A stretch of DNA of 64,000 bases from Yamagishiella unicocca. Lineage: Eukaryota > Chlorophyta > Chlorophyceae > Chlamydomonadales > Volvocaceae. The notes beneath the pieces are model-generated. The model searched no databases. It was not told where the DNA came from and saw only the letters and a program-made list of their open reading frames with translations. This document shows, piece by piece, positions 43,982-56,300 of the stretch (its first letter is position 1; each line of letters opens with the position of its first letter). The stretch covers positions 124,001 to 188,000 of the forward strand of contig BDSL01000003.1 in the NCBI GenBank assembly GCA_003116995.1, read 5' to 3'. The position numbers and the translations under genes are program-made.

Positions 43982-46900
43982 TCATCGCCGGACATTCCGT
44001 ACGACTCCATCCTCGTCGTCCAGATGCCCGTCGTTCTCGTCGTACTCCGGCGGTGGTGGTGGCGGCAGCTGCGGCGGCGGTGGCTGCAGCGCTCCGCCCC
44101 CTGCCGGGGCCGCCGGGGCCGCCGCTGCCCCGCCCTCCGCCGTGTAGTCTGGCTGCTGCCCCGCGTTCACCCAGGGCAGCAGGGAGCGCAGCAGCATCAG
44201 CAGCGGGTTGGCACCTCGCAGCTGGTCGTCAGTCATGGGGCGTGCGGCGGCGCCCGCCCTCGGCCCTGCTCCGGCCCCCACCCCGGCTGCGGGGTTGAGC
44301 TGCTGGTGCTCCTGAGCAGCTAGGATGATTTGCTCCTGCGGTTGGATGCGGAGAACGAGGTGGCTTAGGGGCGGCTGTTGGGTAACAGCGGACTGAACGC
44401 ATGAACTGAACCCATGAACTGAACCCATGAACTGAACCCATGGAGGATCTATGGATAGGAGCAAATCGCCAGGTGGTGTCGATGGGCGCTAAGCGTGCCC
44501 TCTCCCGATTAAGGTGCCCTCCTCCGGATTAGGCCACCCTCCCCCGCATAGGCCACCGTCACAAGGTGGTGGTCACAGGCGGGGCGGGCTGCGGCCGTTG
44601 GCCGGGGCGGCCGGGGAGCTGCAGCGCCTCGCCCCATTCCCGAGCTGCCGATAGTAATGCCTCGCTCCCTTGGTCAATTCACCGACTTTCTCTGTGCCCT
44701 GCCCCTCCCACACGCACCACACACACCGAGCCGGTCCGCACCTGCAGGTCCGCCAGTGCATCCCCCATGTCCCCCATGTCGTGCATGGCGCCCCCGCCCC
44801 GCCCCGCAGCCTCCACCTCCTCCCTGGGCAGCACGGCGGCATTGCAGCGCAGCACAGCGGCTCGGTTAACGCTCTTCTAGGGCAGGCACAGCGTCAGGGG
44901 AGCGTGGGCTACTGAAAGAGAGCAAGCAACGACCAGGGCAGCAAACGGCAAGAGGTCACGACCATCACCCTGCGGTGGCCTCGTCACAGCACACCGGCCA
45001 AGCCTCTTACGCGTGGCGCAGCAAATCGGTATAATGCCACCCCCGGCTCCGAAACCATACCAGGGCCGGGGGCGGCCCTCCCTGGACCCGACCCACCGCG
45101 GCCGCCCCGGCTCCGAAACCATACCCGGGCCGGGGGCGCCCCTCCCTGGACCCGACCCACCGCGGCAGTGCGTTAACCGCGTCGCTGAAGTCCGAGATGC
45201 GCAGGTGGTGGTACTCGTTGGCGCCGGAGGCCGGGAAGGACTCCCGGGCCAGCGTCCGCCAGTCGGCGGCGCCGATGCCGTTGGCGGGCGCGACCTACGC
45301 GGCACGGGGGAAGCGAGCAACGGCGCAGGGCATAGGGACGGTGGGTGCGAAGGAGGACAGCGGGAGCTGACAGCCGGGCCGGGATTGATCCACGCAACGA
45401 AGATGGCGCGCTTGACGTGCCATCCCGCCTCTGGAGCCCCTCCCTCCGCGCCCTCCCCACGCCCATGTCCCCGGATTCTTCTTCGTACACGGGTTTTCCT
45501 TGCAACCCTCATGCCCCCCACAGTCCCCGCCCCACCTTGCCGTCCGCCACGTCCGCCGCCTCCTCCGCCGCCCTCCGCAGCAGCGCCAGCAGGTCCGGCG
45601 GCTTCCACAGCTCCCCGCTGCGCTCCACATACAAGCCCACCTGAGGAGAGGATGCCGCGTGGCAAAACAGGTGGAGGGCAGGCTCAGGGGCAGGAGGCGC
45701 AGGAGGTGGTGCGGGAAGAAGGCCAGGATGGTCCATGCAAGCAGCTCTGGCGCGCGTATGTTCGATCCCGGCTGCCAGCGCACCATACGGTACTAGGCAA
45801 CCCTGTCAGCGTCCCAACCGGCTGCTGCTCCCTGCCGCCCCCAAGGCCGCAACCCTACCAGGTGAGACAACGAGGCGCTGCCGCCGTCGGTGGCGCCGCT
45901 GAAGAGCCGCCGAGACAGCAGCTCCTTCCAGTACGCCTCCTGATGGGTGGGTGTCGTATGCCGGGTGGCGGAGCGGGATCGTTAGTCCGCGTGGGAAGTG
46001 GCCGTGAGGGGCCGGCCGGCCTAGGGAGTGACGGAGCCACAACTCGCGGCTGGGAGCGAGGGCGGCTGTGGGTTGGTTGGCTGGGAGCGAGGGCGGCTGG
46101 GGGCGACGGCGGCTGTGGGTTGGTTGCTTGGGTACAGATGGGAAGGGGAGGGCGAGGGCGGCGGCGACAGGGCGGCAACCGCAGTCACCTCCTGTCTGTC
46201 CGCCCCAGGGTTTCGTCGCTACCCCCACCCTGCTGCCCTGTCGTACCTTGGCCGATCCTCTGTCCTGCAGCCGAGCTACCAGTCGCGGCAGCACCAGCGG
46301 GTGCAGCAGCAGAGCACCCACCAGCAGCTCCTGAGGTGGGGAGGGGGTGAGGTGCGGTGTTGTGCGGTGCGGCGGGGTGAGGTGGGGTGGGGTGAGGGCG
46401 GTGGGGTGCGGTGGGGTTGAGGGACGAGGGGGCTTCAGGGCTGTGTATGTGCTACTGTTGCGTCCTGGAGGTAACCGACACGGTTATTAGCAACGAAACA
46501 AATCACACACGCCCCAAGGTGTTTTCACCCCAGAATACCCCACGCGACGGCGCTAGGGTACCCCTCCTCCCAGCTGCGACCCCGCGACCCACATGCGCCG
46601 ATGCACACGTCATGTCGGTGGACCCCGCCTCGCCGCCGCCGCCGGTGGTGGTGGTGGTGGCACCGCTGCTGCTGGCCCCCGGCTGTGCGCGCTCCGCCGC
46701 CAGCCCCGCCCGCTGCTGCTGCGCCTGCTCCTCCTGCTGCTGCCGGTGAGCCGCCAGCGGCAGCGCGAGGGCGTAGTTGGGCAGCAGCGCCAGAGACCGG
46801 TTGCCCTCGAATTGCAGTACAAACCGTTGGAGCCAGTCGTACCTGCACCGTTGGGCGTGTCGTATGGGCATGCGAGAGGCGGTGTGCGGGGTGCCGACCC

Positions 46901-49900
46901 GGAGATGGGGTGGGCCTCAAACCTGTGACCCTTTCACAAAGAAACTCGACCGGCGTCCCTTACGGAAGCGCATGCAACTCTGCTTTTCATCTCCATCAAC
47001 ATCAACAAACGCGCAATTGCCCGCCTGCCCGGGGCGCGCGTCCCTTTTGCCGGTTTGAATTCACGGAACGGATTTCCTCCCTACCCACCTTCCCGCCCGC
47101 ACGGCCAGGTAGTCCACCAGGCACAGCGCCCCTAGGGGGTCCTCTGGCTCCAGAGCCAGAAGCAGCTTGCAGCACTCCAGCGCGGCGCGGTGGCAGCCGC
47201 GTCGGCTGAGCGCCTGGGTACCGGCGCCGGGCAAGAGTTGGGTGAGGAGAGGCCATAATAACGCAAGGGCTGAATCGGCGTTATCAAGGGCCGCGGGCCC
47301 GGGAGGGCGCAGCGGGGGAGAGGGATGCGAGTCCCGGCCGCTGTGCGCCTTCCCTCCACCTCGCCCTCCCCACCGTCTTCGGAGCCCCTCTTCCGTACAC
47401 TTCCGTACCTGCACGTGTCTGAACAGCGCCCCGAACATGGCCCTGTTTTCCTCCACTGCGTAGTCCAGGCGGCAGGCGGCGGTTGCGGGCTGGAAGGAGG
47501 GGTGCCAGGCGGACTCCAGCATCCATAGCGCCCGGTCCAGGCTCTCCTCCGCGTAGTTGTTCTCGCCTGTGCCAGGAGAGGGGGTGTAAGTGGTGAGGTA
47601 CAAATGGAGTGATGTAAGTGGAGAGGTACAAATGGAGTGATGTAAGTGGAGAGGTACAAATGGAGTGATGTAAGTGGAGAGGTACAAATGGAGTGATGTA
47701 AGTGGAGAGGTACAAATGGAGTGATGTAAGTGGAGAGGTACAAGTAAAGGTTCCGGAGTATTGCAGGCTAAAGGGTGAGAAAGGGGTTGTCCAACCGCCG
47801 GTGGCATCCGCCCAGCACATTTGCATTGAATCGTTGAACCTGCCCGTGCACTCAAACCCGAGCCCCACACCAACGAGTCTCCCCCTCTCCCAGTCAGTGC
47901 CGACCCACGGGTCAGTCCTCTCATACCTATCCCAATGCCCGGCCAGCTGCCGGCCCAGCAGCCCCCACACCCTCGGTGTCGTACCCATGTGGCGGTACAG
48001 GTCGTGCATGGCCAGCAGGGAGTCCACGTGGTACGGCGCCTGCTGCAGCAGCGCAGCAATGGTGGCGGGGTCGTAGCTGGCCTGGAGAGGGCCGGGCGGG
48101 CAGGAGGATGCGAGAGGAAACCCGTAAGTCGGCAATGAAGGGTAAAACCGATTAGGAAACGTTGGGTATACTCGGCGGGCGGGAGGGAGGTGGAGGAGAA
48201 AGGGAGCGGAGGTGAGGGGCACTGCTGGTTGAGGGTTTCAGGGCTTCAAGGTGAGCGATGCGGGTCACAGCGCAGCCTGCCGGCGGGTCCCCCTCCCCTC
48301 TCACCTGGCAGCGCAGGAAGCGAGCCTGCGTGTCCCGATAGGTGGGGCTGTACACGTAGCGAAACACAGGCACGCCTCCCTTGCTGCCTGCGGGGCAGGG
48401 GCGGCGGCCGGGGGGCAGCGGGCGGGCGCGACTCAGGGTCCAGGGAGGGCAGATCACGTAGCAGGTACCGCCACTAGCGCAGCGCGACAATGGCTCTGCG
48501 CGCAGGGCAGGCCCTATCCGCCCGTGTGTAGCAAAATATTGGTGGGCCTTCGGTCGACATCCAAACCCGCGAGGGCAGGATGGGGTCCCAGCACGCGGGT
48601 TGCCCGGACATCGCCAGCCCGGTGAGATGCTATATGCTATACGACACCCAGCGGGCACTGTTGCCAAGTAGCTATCCCCGCCCGTCCACCACCGCCCGCC
48701 CCACTGCCTTGCGCCCCTCACCTGTCATCTCCATGCTCAGGCCGCCCTCGCACGCCGGCCACTGATCCTTGGGCGCCACCAGCGAGCCGCGCTTGAGCGC
48801 CAGGCCGCGCCGGCGACCCGCCATGCCCCTCGCTGCGGCCCCGGCTCTCCGCGCGTCCGCCGCCGCCGCCCGGTCCTGTCGGTCCACTGCGGCCACCACG
48901 TCCGAGCCGAAGATGCGGCGGAGCTGAGCGCAGCAGGGGCAGAGGTTGCGTCAGGGAAGGGAGCGGAGGATGATGGGAGGGAGAAGGGGAGTCGGAGGAG
49001 GTCGACTGGCGATAGCCGATCCCACTTTCGGGACACGCCCCACGTGGGTCGGTCGCCATTCATGGCATGAAGGCATGAGGGGGTGATGAGCCAGCGCTGT
49101 CGCTGTGTGCACAGGTCATTTGTAAAGCGTTGAAACTGTAACTGCTAGTTGCGGCGAGGCTCTTCTTGCCCCGCAGGTTTCTTTCAAGGCCTTCTCCAAA
49201 TATGGTGTTTTGCTGCCAAGCTATCGCCTCCCCTCCCCTGGCACCGCAATCTTGCGCTAGCATGTCCAGCCACCACACAAAGCTTTCCACCATGCAGCTA
49301 AAAACGGGCCCTCAAAACATTTACTAAACCGCGCGGGGTCCTTGCTTACGTTGGTCTAGACATAGCAGCCTCGACCTTCGGATTACGTTACCTAAACCAA
49401 GTTCTCCAGCATGCAATCCCAAACGTGCATACCAAACATTCTCTAGTCGGTTTTACTTTTCAGTGCCGACCCACGGCTTTCCTCTCATACCCCTTCCCCA
49501 TGGAGCACCATCGGGCAGCTGTGCCGATTTTGGTTGCAACCTCATCGCCACGCGAGTCCATCCCATTCCACTCCAGTCCATCCTCCTCCTCAGCCCTGCC
49601 CTTCTGTACTCACCTCCTCGTCTCCTCTTAGGCCCTTCGTGTCTACACACAGCACCGAGAGAGCGCCAGCAGCAGCAGCCGCAGGCGCTGGGGCCCCCGC
49701 GGGCACCATTCCACTGGCGGCCACCCCTGGAGCGGCGCCACTGGTACTGGCGCTGCCGCTGGCGCCAACGTTGGCGAAGGATCCGACCTGTGTGTTCGCA
49801 CATCGCAGCGCACCTCAGTGGCAGTCAGGTTTCCAGCTGGCCCTGTTATCACCGTACAAGGTATTATTGGCACCGCCTTTCGTGAGCCCGGTACAGTGCT

Positions 49901-50592
49901 AAGGATGCCATAGGCATTCATTGCTGCAGAGCAGCGAGCCAGGGCAGCTCCAATACCGCTTGCGGCACGCATAACCCACCGTAGTCAGGTTGAGCTCCCG
50001 CACAATGGCCTCAATGTCCTCCTCGACATCCTTGACTGTGACCACCTTCCCTGATTTGGGTTTCGGGGCCTCGTCGACGCTGTCAACATCAACCTGCTGC
50101 TTGCTGGGTTTCGACTTTTTCTTCTTCTTCGCTGCCTTCTTGCTAGCAGACTTTGGCTTGGTTCTGGATTGCTGCTCTTCAGCGTCTACGGCTACCTCAG
50201 TAGCAGCTGCTGCGCGTTCCGAGGTGGCGTCCTCCTGTTCAGATCCCTCGGCTTCCTGCGGCGGCTCCTCCTGTACACGGCGTGCCGAATACCGGAGGGA
50301 GGCGCTCTCTCGTCAGACACCCTTAACGCCACTTAAACTCGACCAACGAGGTCACGGTTACCAGGGTTCTCAAGACTAGGTTATGGGGCCCCGGAATTGG
50401 GAGCAGCCCTGCAACAAGCAATAGCCCCACCTCATCACTCAGCAGATCAAACGGGTTGAACGGAGCCTTTTGGGGACCAGCGCCATCCTCATCCACATCC
50501 TCCTCGTCCTCCTCAGCCGGGTCGCCCTCCTTGTCAACTTCTTTCGCCTTGCTTGCTTGTTCCTGAATGCGCCTCAAATGTCGCATAGCCAT
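43982..50592 (-). CDS. TCF25: TCF25 / Rqc1 family protein (ribosome quality control)
   Basis: Exons: 50592-50431, 50270-49980, 49787-49614, 48923-48722, 48387-48305, 48081-47985, 47566-47409, 47213-47089, 46842-46593, 46330-46247, 45939-45859, 45640-45536, 45294-45161, 44823-44742, 44335-43982; about 793 residues, phases consistent. The order matches human TCF25: MAMRHLRRIQEQ start with an acidic stretch; Lys-rich KKAAKKKKKSKPSK; ELRRIFGSDVVAAV; APYHVDSLLAMHDLYRHMG; LDRALWMLESAWHPSFQ; CRLDYAVEENRAMFGALF; CHRAALECCKLLLALEPEDP; YDWLQRFVLQFEGNRSLALL; LLMLLRSLLPWV near the C-terminus. The yeast counterpart Rqc1 works with Ltn1/listerin and Rqc2 on stalled 60S-nascent-chain complexes; human TCF25 was first described as a transcription repressor. 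The exon before 44335 is the least certain part. Many introns carry minisatellites. Confidence 0.92.
44395..44445. repeat. 14-bp tandem repeat, about three copies, in a TCF25 intron
   Basis: CATGAACTGAACCC repeats head to tail before the final exon. Confidence 0.9.
45041..45168. repeat. 64-bp tandem duplication covering a TCF25 splice donor
   Basis: Two copies (45041-45104 and 45105-45168) differ at few positions. The second contains the last bases of exon 45294-45161 and its GTGGGTCGGG donor on the minus strand. The first is an intronic copy of the same exon end and donor. Confidence 0.9.
47583..47745. repeat. 28-bp tandem repeat, about five and a half copies, in a TCF25 intron
   Basis: The unit GATGTAAGTGGAGAGGTACA plus AATGGAGT repeats almost perfectly between exons 48081-47985 and 47566-47409. 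It gives misleading repetitive open frames. Confidence 0.95.
49402..49495 (+). repeat. Dispersed intronic element, diverged copy in TCF25 intron 3
   Basis: CTCCAGCATGCAATCCCAAA, GTGCATACCAAACA and GTGCCGACCCACGGCTTTCC relate it to copies in CSN6 and the large LRR gene. A partial copy (CAGTGCCGACCCACGGGTCA) lies at 47892-47930 in another TCF25 intron. Confidence 0.55.
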
Positions 50593-50985
50593 TTTGGAGC
50601 AACTGCTGCTGCTCTAATGTAACGGTCAAAAATATTTTCACCTATAATTGCATTTCTAATGACGCTTTAGGATACGTAACCCTGATAGAAGAGGAAGGCG
50701 GCCCCCTGATCAGTCCCTGGGTAGAAGCCCAGCCCTTCAGTATCGCAGGTCCTCGGTATGGTTGACCAGTTGAAACTTATGTGTCCCGAAGGCAAGGGAC
50801 ATGATGGCGACATAAGTTTGGAATATGCCGTACATGCATGCAAAGTTTACACGAACTGCGCACGAAGCAGACACGTCTGAAATCACGTTTGTGCCAGCGA
50901 TACCACGTAGGGGCATTGCGCCACTTAAGTGCAGCAGCTCGTTGTCCTTGTGCCGGCGCTGTTTTTCGCCTGGTTGTGCGGCACC

Positions 50986-51342
50986 ATGTCGATGAAGACG
51001 CTTGCCGATTACATTAGGTGGCGAAACAAAGAGCCAATCAGGGCGACTGTTGAGGAATGGCGGCCTCCGGTGCCGTCCATCAACTATGACAAGCCCCAGA
51101 CGGACGTCCTCTCGAAGCTGGACCGGGACCCCATCATTCGTCGTGTGCTCATTAACCCCAAGATCAATGCTCCTCGGATGTTCCCACTCCTGGGCTCTCC
51201 CGGCTACCAGTTCTTTGCGGGCCTGTGGACGGGCGCCATGCTCACATTCATTTTTACCAGCAAGCCGCTGGGCCGCAAGGAAGTGGAGGACCTGGTCAAG
51301 TATGACCCAGCGTACTTTCCGGAGTACGCCAAGTCGCACTAA
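50986..51342 (+). CDS. Short membrane protein, probably mitochondrial, family not identified
   Basis: ATG 50986 starts MSMKTLADYIRWRNKEPIR and ends ..DPAYFPEYAKSH (118 residues) with one predicted helix (YQFFAGLWTGAMLTFIFTS). The frame stays open upstream through a further hydrophobic stretch (LVVLVPALFFAWLCG). A splice at TGCAG|CAG (50935) could join it to an exon 50758-50829 beginning at ATG 50758, making a two-helix protein. Size, a charged loop and a short C-tail suggest an accessory subunit of an inner-membrane complex; this is inference only. It is read divergently from TCF25, 0.4 kb away, so the two may share a promoter region. Confidence 0.65.
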   Translation: MSMKTLADYIRWRNKEPIRATVEEWRPPVPSINYDKPQTDVLSKLDRDPIIRRVLINPKINAPRMFPLLGSPGYQFFAGLWTGAMLTFIFTSKPLGRKEVEDLVKYDPAYFPEYAKSH

Positions 51343-51766
51343 GCGTGCCTTGTAGCAACGGAGACGGTGCAGTCGGAGTGGACAGCGCCGGTCTTCATAG
51401 CTTATTGCATGGGTACATTATGGACAACTGGGATAGGTGATACGGAGCGTTTGGAGATGGGGAGCAAGTTGGGGGTCTGATCCCTTCCAACACCCCAAGA
51501 AACCTGCCGCGAGCCTCCCCCCAACGGTATGACCTGTTGCCTCTCGGCAGCTTTGGCCGGCACTTAACATGGGTCGTAGGGGAGATATTGGGGTTTTGCG
51601 CGAGGCTTTGTGGGTGTCTGGTAGGTGGTCACATGTTAGCATGGCATAGGGTTCAGGATCAGGCAGTTTAAAGGCAGGAAAGGGGTGATGGATCACACGG
51701 TGCGGGTACAGGGCAGTGCTGATGGCAGGCGGGCGAACCGTGTATTGGTGTCAGATGCTGATCGGT

Positions 51767-51771
51767 TGTAA
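51767..51771 (+). terminator. Possible polyadenylation signal TGTAA
   Basis: TGTAA lies 425 nt after the stop of the short membrane-protein gene. Confidence 0.35.
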
Positions 51772-51779
51772 TACGACCG

Positions 51780-53165
51780 CGCTGTTATGGTTGGTGCCGT
51801 CTGTCATCTTACCCCCGGAGACCTCATATGATGTCACGTGGTTCCGCTCATGGCCTTTCGATGGTTCCGCTCATGGCCTCATCATCCAAAGCATTCCTCG
51901 AGCACTCTGTCACGGCAGCCTAGTCAGTTCCCTGGGTTGGCATGGAGAGCCTGCAGAGCTTTTCAACATCTGACCTGATGGGTATTTCCAAAGCTTCGAG
52001 CTTGTTAGTGGTCCGGCGCGGCCTAGAGTGCAAGGCAAAAAAGCATGCTGACGCTACCGTGCATTTCCATATACGGTAGAGGCTTCCAGAGACCCTCAGT
52101 TAACTAGGAGACAGTAGGCATGTGGAAGGTCGTGGCAAACCATTGCCATACATGACCCCTTTCCCGCTTGCCGCTGAAGCGCGACTACATCACTGCAAGG
52201 GTGGCCCTGCAGGATCAGCCACCTTTAGGTCTTAGCATTTACACCTGTGCTGCCCAACTGGATAAGGGGTTGAAGCCGAAACGGGTTGCCGTAACATTTA
52301 GGCTGCCATCAGGTCGTGGCATTTTGCTGACGGATGGCTGCCATCAGGCGGGGGAGGCCGTAGTAGTACAAGCCCAAGGGTTGCCATGGAGGTTGCTGGT
52401 TCCTTGCACATGCAACGTTTACTGCCATGATGTCAGGGCAAGTGCATGATCACTCGCTGCGATTGTGGCAGTACATTTTGCCGCTGTTGCTGATTGCAAA
52501 CAAGGGTTTAAAGCAAAGTTACGAACACCAAGCATGTGGATCGCCACCAAAATACCCGTATGTACTATTTTATGCCGTAATCCTTCGTGGGGGCCCCTTA
52601 AGCCCTGAGGTGTGCTAAGCATGCTGCACTAGGGCGGGCTTCGTGTCAGCCGCATCAGAGGGCAACCGCCACACTAATGCATGAAAGTCATAGCGTGAGC
52701 ATCCACACCGCTGGCTGACCGGCCAGCTGACATGCCACAATCGCAACTAGGCCGAGGTAAGCTTCGCGCGCTTGCAAAAATGCAGGAACATGTCGTACAT
52801 TCAGGAGCCAACAACGAAGCACAGCGAGAAGCCTGTTGAGCGCCCGCAAAAAACCTCCTGCTCCATCGTCACCGAAGCTCACAAACATCAGTACATAGTA
52901 TACCCACACACAAATTACGCGAGTATGGAGCATACGTGTCAGTCATGTAGTCAACAATCTCGAGTCACCTGTCCACTGCATCATCGACGACGGCCTATAA
53001 CCAGATGGGAAAGGCCACTGCTTCCAATGGCAGATGATGTGGTTTATCACGACGCGACCCTACTGGCCCACTTGGAAGTCCTACGGCTTAACACATTGCC
53101 GGATTTGACACTAATCTACTGCATCGCAACCTATAGCGAATTGTTCATAGGCTCGCGACATGCGA
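51780..53165. other. Intergenic, no gene recognised
   Basis: Short frames with mixed composition, no motifs and no tandem repeats of note. Confidence 0.45.
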
Positions 53166-53168
53166 ATG

Positions 53169-53173
53169 TTACA
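53169..53173 (-). terminator. Possible polyadenylation signal TGTAA
   Basis: TTACA on the plus strand reads TGTAA on the minus strand about 205 nt after the stop at 53378 of the winged-helix gene. Confidence 0.4.
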
Positions 53174-53377
53174 CCTCCAACTTTCAGTCAACGGCATGTA
53201 TCATGCACAGCCAACATATGCGCAACGTCGTGAAAGGGTCAACGGTGAATGATGCCGCGATTGCACATCACCGCCCCTGCACGACAGCACGGTAAACGTT
53301 AGGTCCCCGGTGGGGGTATGTACCGCGCACAATCAATATCGGTACCGCGTCTACCCGTCCCCTACCCGAAGTCGCCC

Positions 53378-56300
53378 TTAAACGGCCACTGCGACCGCGC
53401 GTTGTTCCTGATTCGGCCCTGCGGAAGGGTCTGCGCCTGGTGTGGCCGTTTCCTCAATGCGCTGCAACGTCGTGATGCCCAGGGACGTGCAACGATAGCA
53501 GAAAGGGTTACCCCGGCCGCCCTGGCCCGTCCGGACCAGCTTGCCCTGGTTCATAAGCCTGTGTAGGGGTTTGGGCGAGGGCGAAAGGATCAGTTGCGTC
53601 CTGCATGAAAAATGTGCATTTTATCTGACCACTCCTGCAGCTGCCACCTGCGATGCATGCAGCTAAAAACTGAGCTACATGCGTGCAGAGTCAATAAAGC
53701 AGCCCATGCGCATTTCCATGCAATAGAAAAAACGACCGCAGGTTGGAAGCCAGCCCACCCTACGGTAACTATATAACTCACAAGCGAAGGGCCTTGGACG
53801 TGTCAGGGTTGTTGCCCAGCGCGTTGCGAATTTCCTTCTCATACACCAGCTCGTCGTTGACCATACGAAGGATGATTACGCAGTTGATGACCACCTTGGA
53901 GATCTGCGAGTTGTGGGTATAGACGGAAAGTAAGCGCCGACTCAACAGTGGGCATAGGCCAACAGTAACCAGTACAAATATCAAGGATGCCCTCCTAGGG
54001 CATCGGCCGAGCCTTTGACACCGCGTGTTACACCAACAACCTGAGAACAAACATTGCAACGAACCACGAAACATGCATCTGGCCACCCTAACCAAACGTA
54101 ACCCCCCTAACCAAACGTAAGGGTGTATTCACAAGTGGACCACCCAAACGATATGATTAACGGAATCGGCAGAAGCTACTTGTCCCCTCACCGTCGCTGG
54201 GTCGCGGGCCTTGCGCTTCTTCTCCGGCTGGGGCGGCTCCTCGCGTGTCATCGGCGCTTTGCGCTTCCGTGTGTGGGCCTCTGTCCCAAAGGCGCCTGCG
54301 CCCATCGCCATGCGAGCGCCGCGGAAGCCGCGGCGGTCGGTACCCGCCTCGTAGTCCTCGTCACTGTCATCGGCCACATCGGCCAGGTCCAGATCCTGCC
54401 CATCCTCCTCATCGTCGTCATAGTCATACTGCGGCTCCTCCAACACGGAATCGCCAGGGACGTGCAGATCGTACACCATGCCCTGCGCCCCAGGATAACA
54501 TGTCAGCGATGCGGTCATGGCGAGGAGGCTCGCACAAAAAAAATCCTCGCACGCATGTACCCATACCCTGTTTTGAGATTTCGTTCCGCCATGCAATCTT
54601 AGGTCAGCCTGCCCAGCCATCCCGAACCGACAACCAAGCACCTGCTGAATATGCGGGTTTGCCCTTCCGGGCTTCCGCACTGCTGCCAAGTTGGGCTGCG
54701 GGCCCTTGGGGTACTCGAGAGTCATTATCGCGTCTTCAAACCTGGTGGGAAACAGCAAGATGACGAAGATTGGAATATGGAGGCAGAGTGGAGTACAACC
54801 CGAAGGGGATCCCCGATGCGATATGGTCGGCATGGCCAGTCCCAAGGGCAAGACAGCGCGTGACTGGCTCCAACGCAGACTGGAGTTGCTTCAACTACTC
54901 ATTTCCCGAAGATAGCATGGCCCGGGATGTCTCGCCTTTAAGAATTCTGAAGCTCCGACCCCAACCTGAATATATAAGGTTCCCGGATCCGTACGCACCG
55001 TTTAGGCAGGTTGATGGCGCGACCTCCACCACCCGAACCGTTCTCTGACGTCCGGCGCAGCACAGGAGGCTGTTGCGTAGGCTGCTGCTGCAGCTGCTGT
55101 GGATAATGGACAAGCTGACCCAGGCCGGCCATGGGTCCAACCATTGCGCCAGCACCGGGGCCCCATCCTCCACCTTGATCAGTGCCCTCGATCAAGTAGC
55201 CAGGATCGGACCGCTGGCGATTGTTGGTGGGCAAAAGGGCTCGCCCCTGTAGCGCTGTGCGGTCAGAACCATTCGACGAGCGGCGCAGACCGCCGGAGCT
55301 TGGGAACATCGGCGGCAGCCCGGCTGCAGCACCGCTACCGGTTGAGCTGTCGCGGCCCATGGCTGCGCGCTCGGCCGCTGCCACAGCGAGGGCGAAGGGG
55401 TCAGGTGTAGATCCGGGCTGCTGAGGTGCCAAGTCCGCGCTGCGACGCTTCTTAAGGCGTTGCGTCCGTCTTTAAACAGGAAAGGGACCGCATAGGAAAG
55501 AAAACGTTATTACGACCGCAGTTTGCGCAGTGGCTGGCGATGCGGCTGCAACCTTAACGAGAAGATCCGGTGTTATCAGGGGAGAGACCGGGGCCGCTGA
55601 AGATCATACAACGTATGCGCCAAGTTAGGCACGATCTACTGCGCTATTACAAGTGAATGCGGTGGGTCCCGTGCTGTCAACGCGTGACACTGCAAGGCGC
55701 CTCAACAGTGGATGATCCAATGGATCGACGGCCCGCGGAACGCACCTTGAGACGTAGCATTGGCCATCCCCTGAGGCGGAGAACAGTTGGCCCAGTGAAC
55801 CACTTCGCTGCATCGTGGGCGCTGCCTGCCCGGTCGCCTGGCCCTGTATATCTGTTGAGTTTGACCGTTGCTGCTGCTCCATGCCATAGGGTGTCTTTGT
55901 TGGGTAGGCCATGGGAAAGCCAGGTTGCTGCGGCATTGAGGAAATCGGCTTCCGAGACGCTGCGTACAGCTGCTGCTGCTGCAGGGCGTGCTGGCTGCCA
56001 AGGCTTGATTGCGACGGTCGCCGCTGCGGCGCCTGATGAATATCAAGATCACCGTTTTCCTCATCCTGCAGCTCTCCGCTCATCACCAAGTGCTGGTGGT
56101 GCATGGCAGCAGCCATAGGGTCGTACGCGTACGGATATGGGTAATTGCCCGATGCGTGAAGCTGTGGGTAGCCTTGCATAAGCGGCGGCGGTGGCGGCGG
56201 CCATTCATAGTTTCCGACGTTGGGCAGCGGTCCGCCGTGGCCGTGTGGCATGACCATGTGCGGCCACGGCGCCATCTTGTGCATGTGCATCCCTCCAGCC

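Noticed and set aside
54129..54851. Continuous 240-codon minus-strand frame as a separate gene
   Set aside because: Its two conserved parts are better explained as exons 54741-54642 and 54482-54192 of the winged-helix gene, with matching phases; the stretch between them is intronic.
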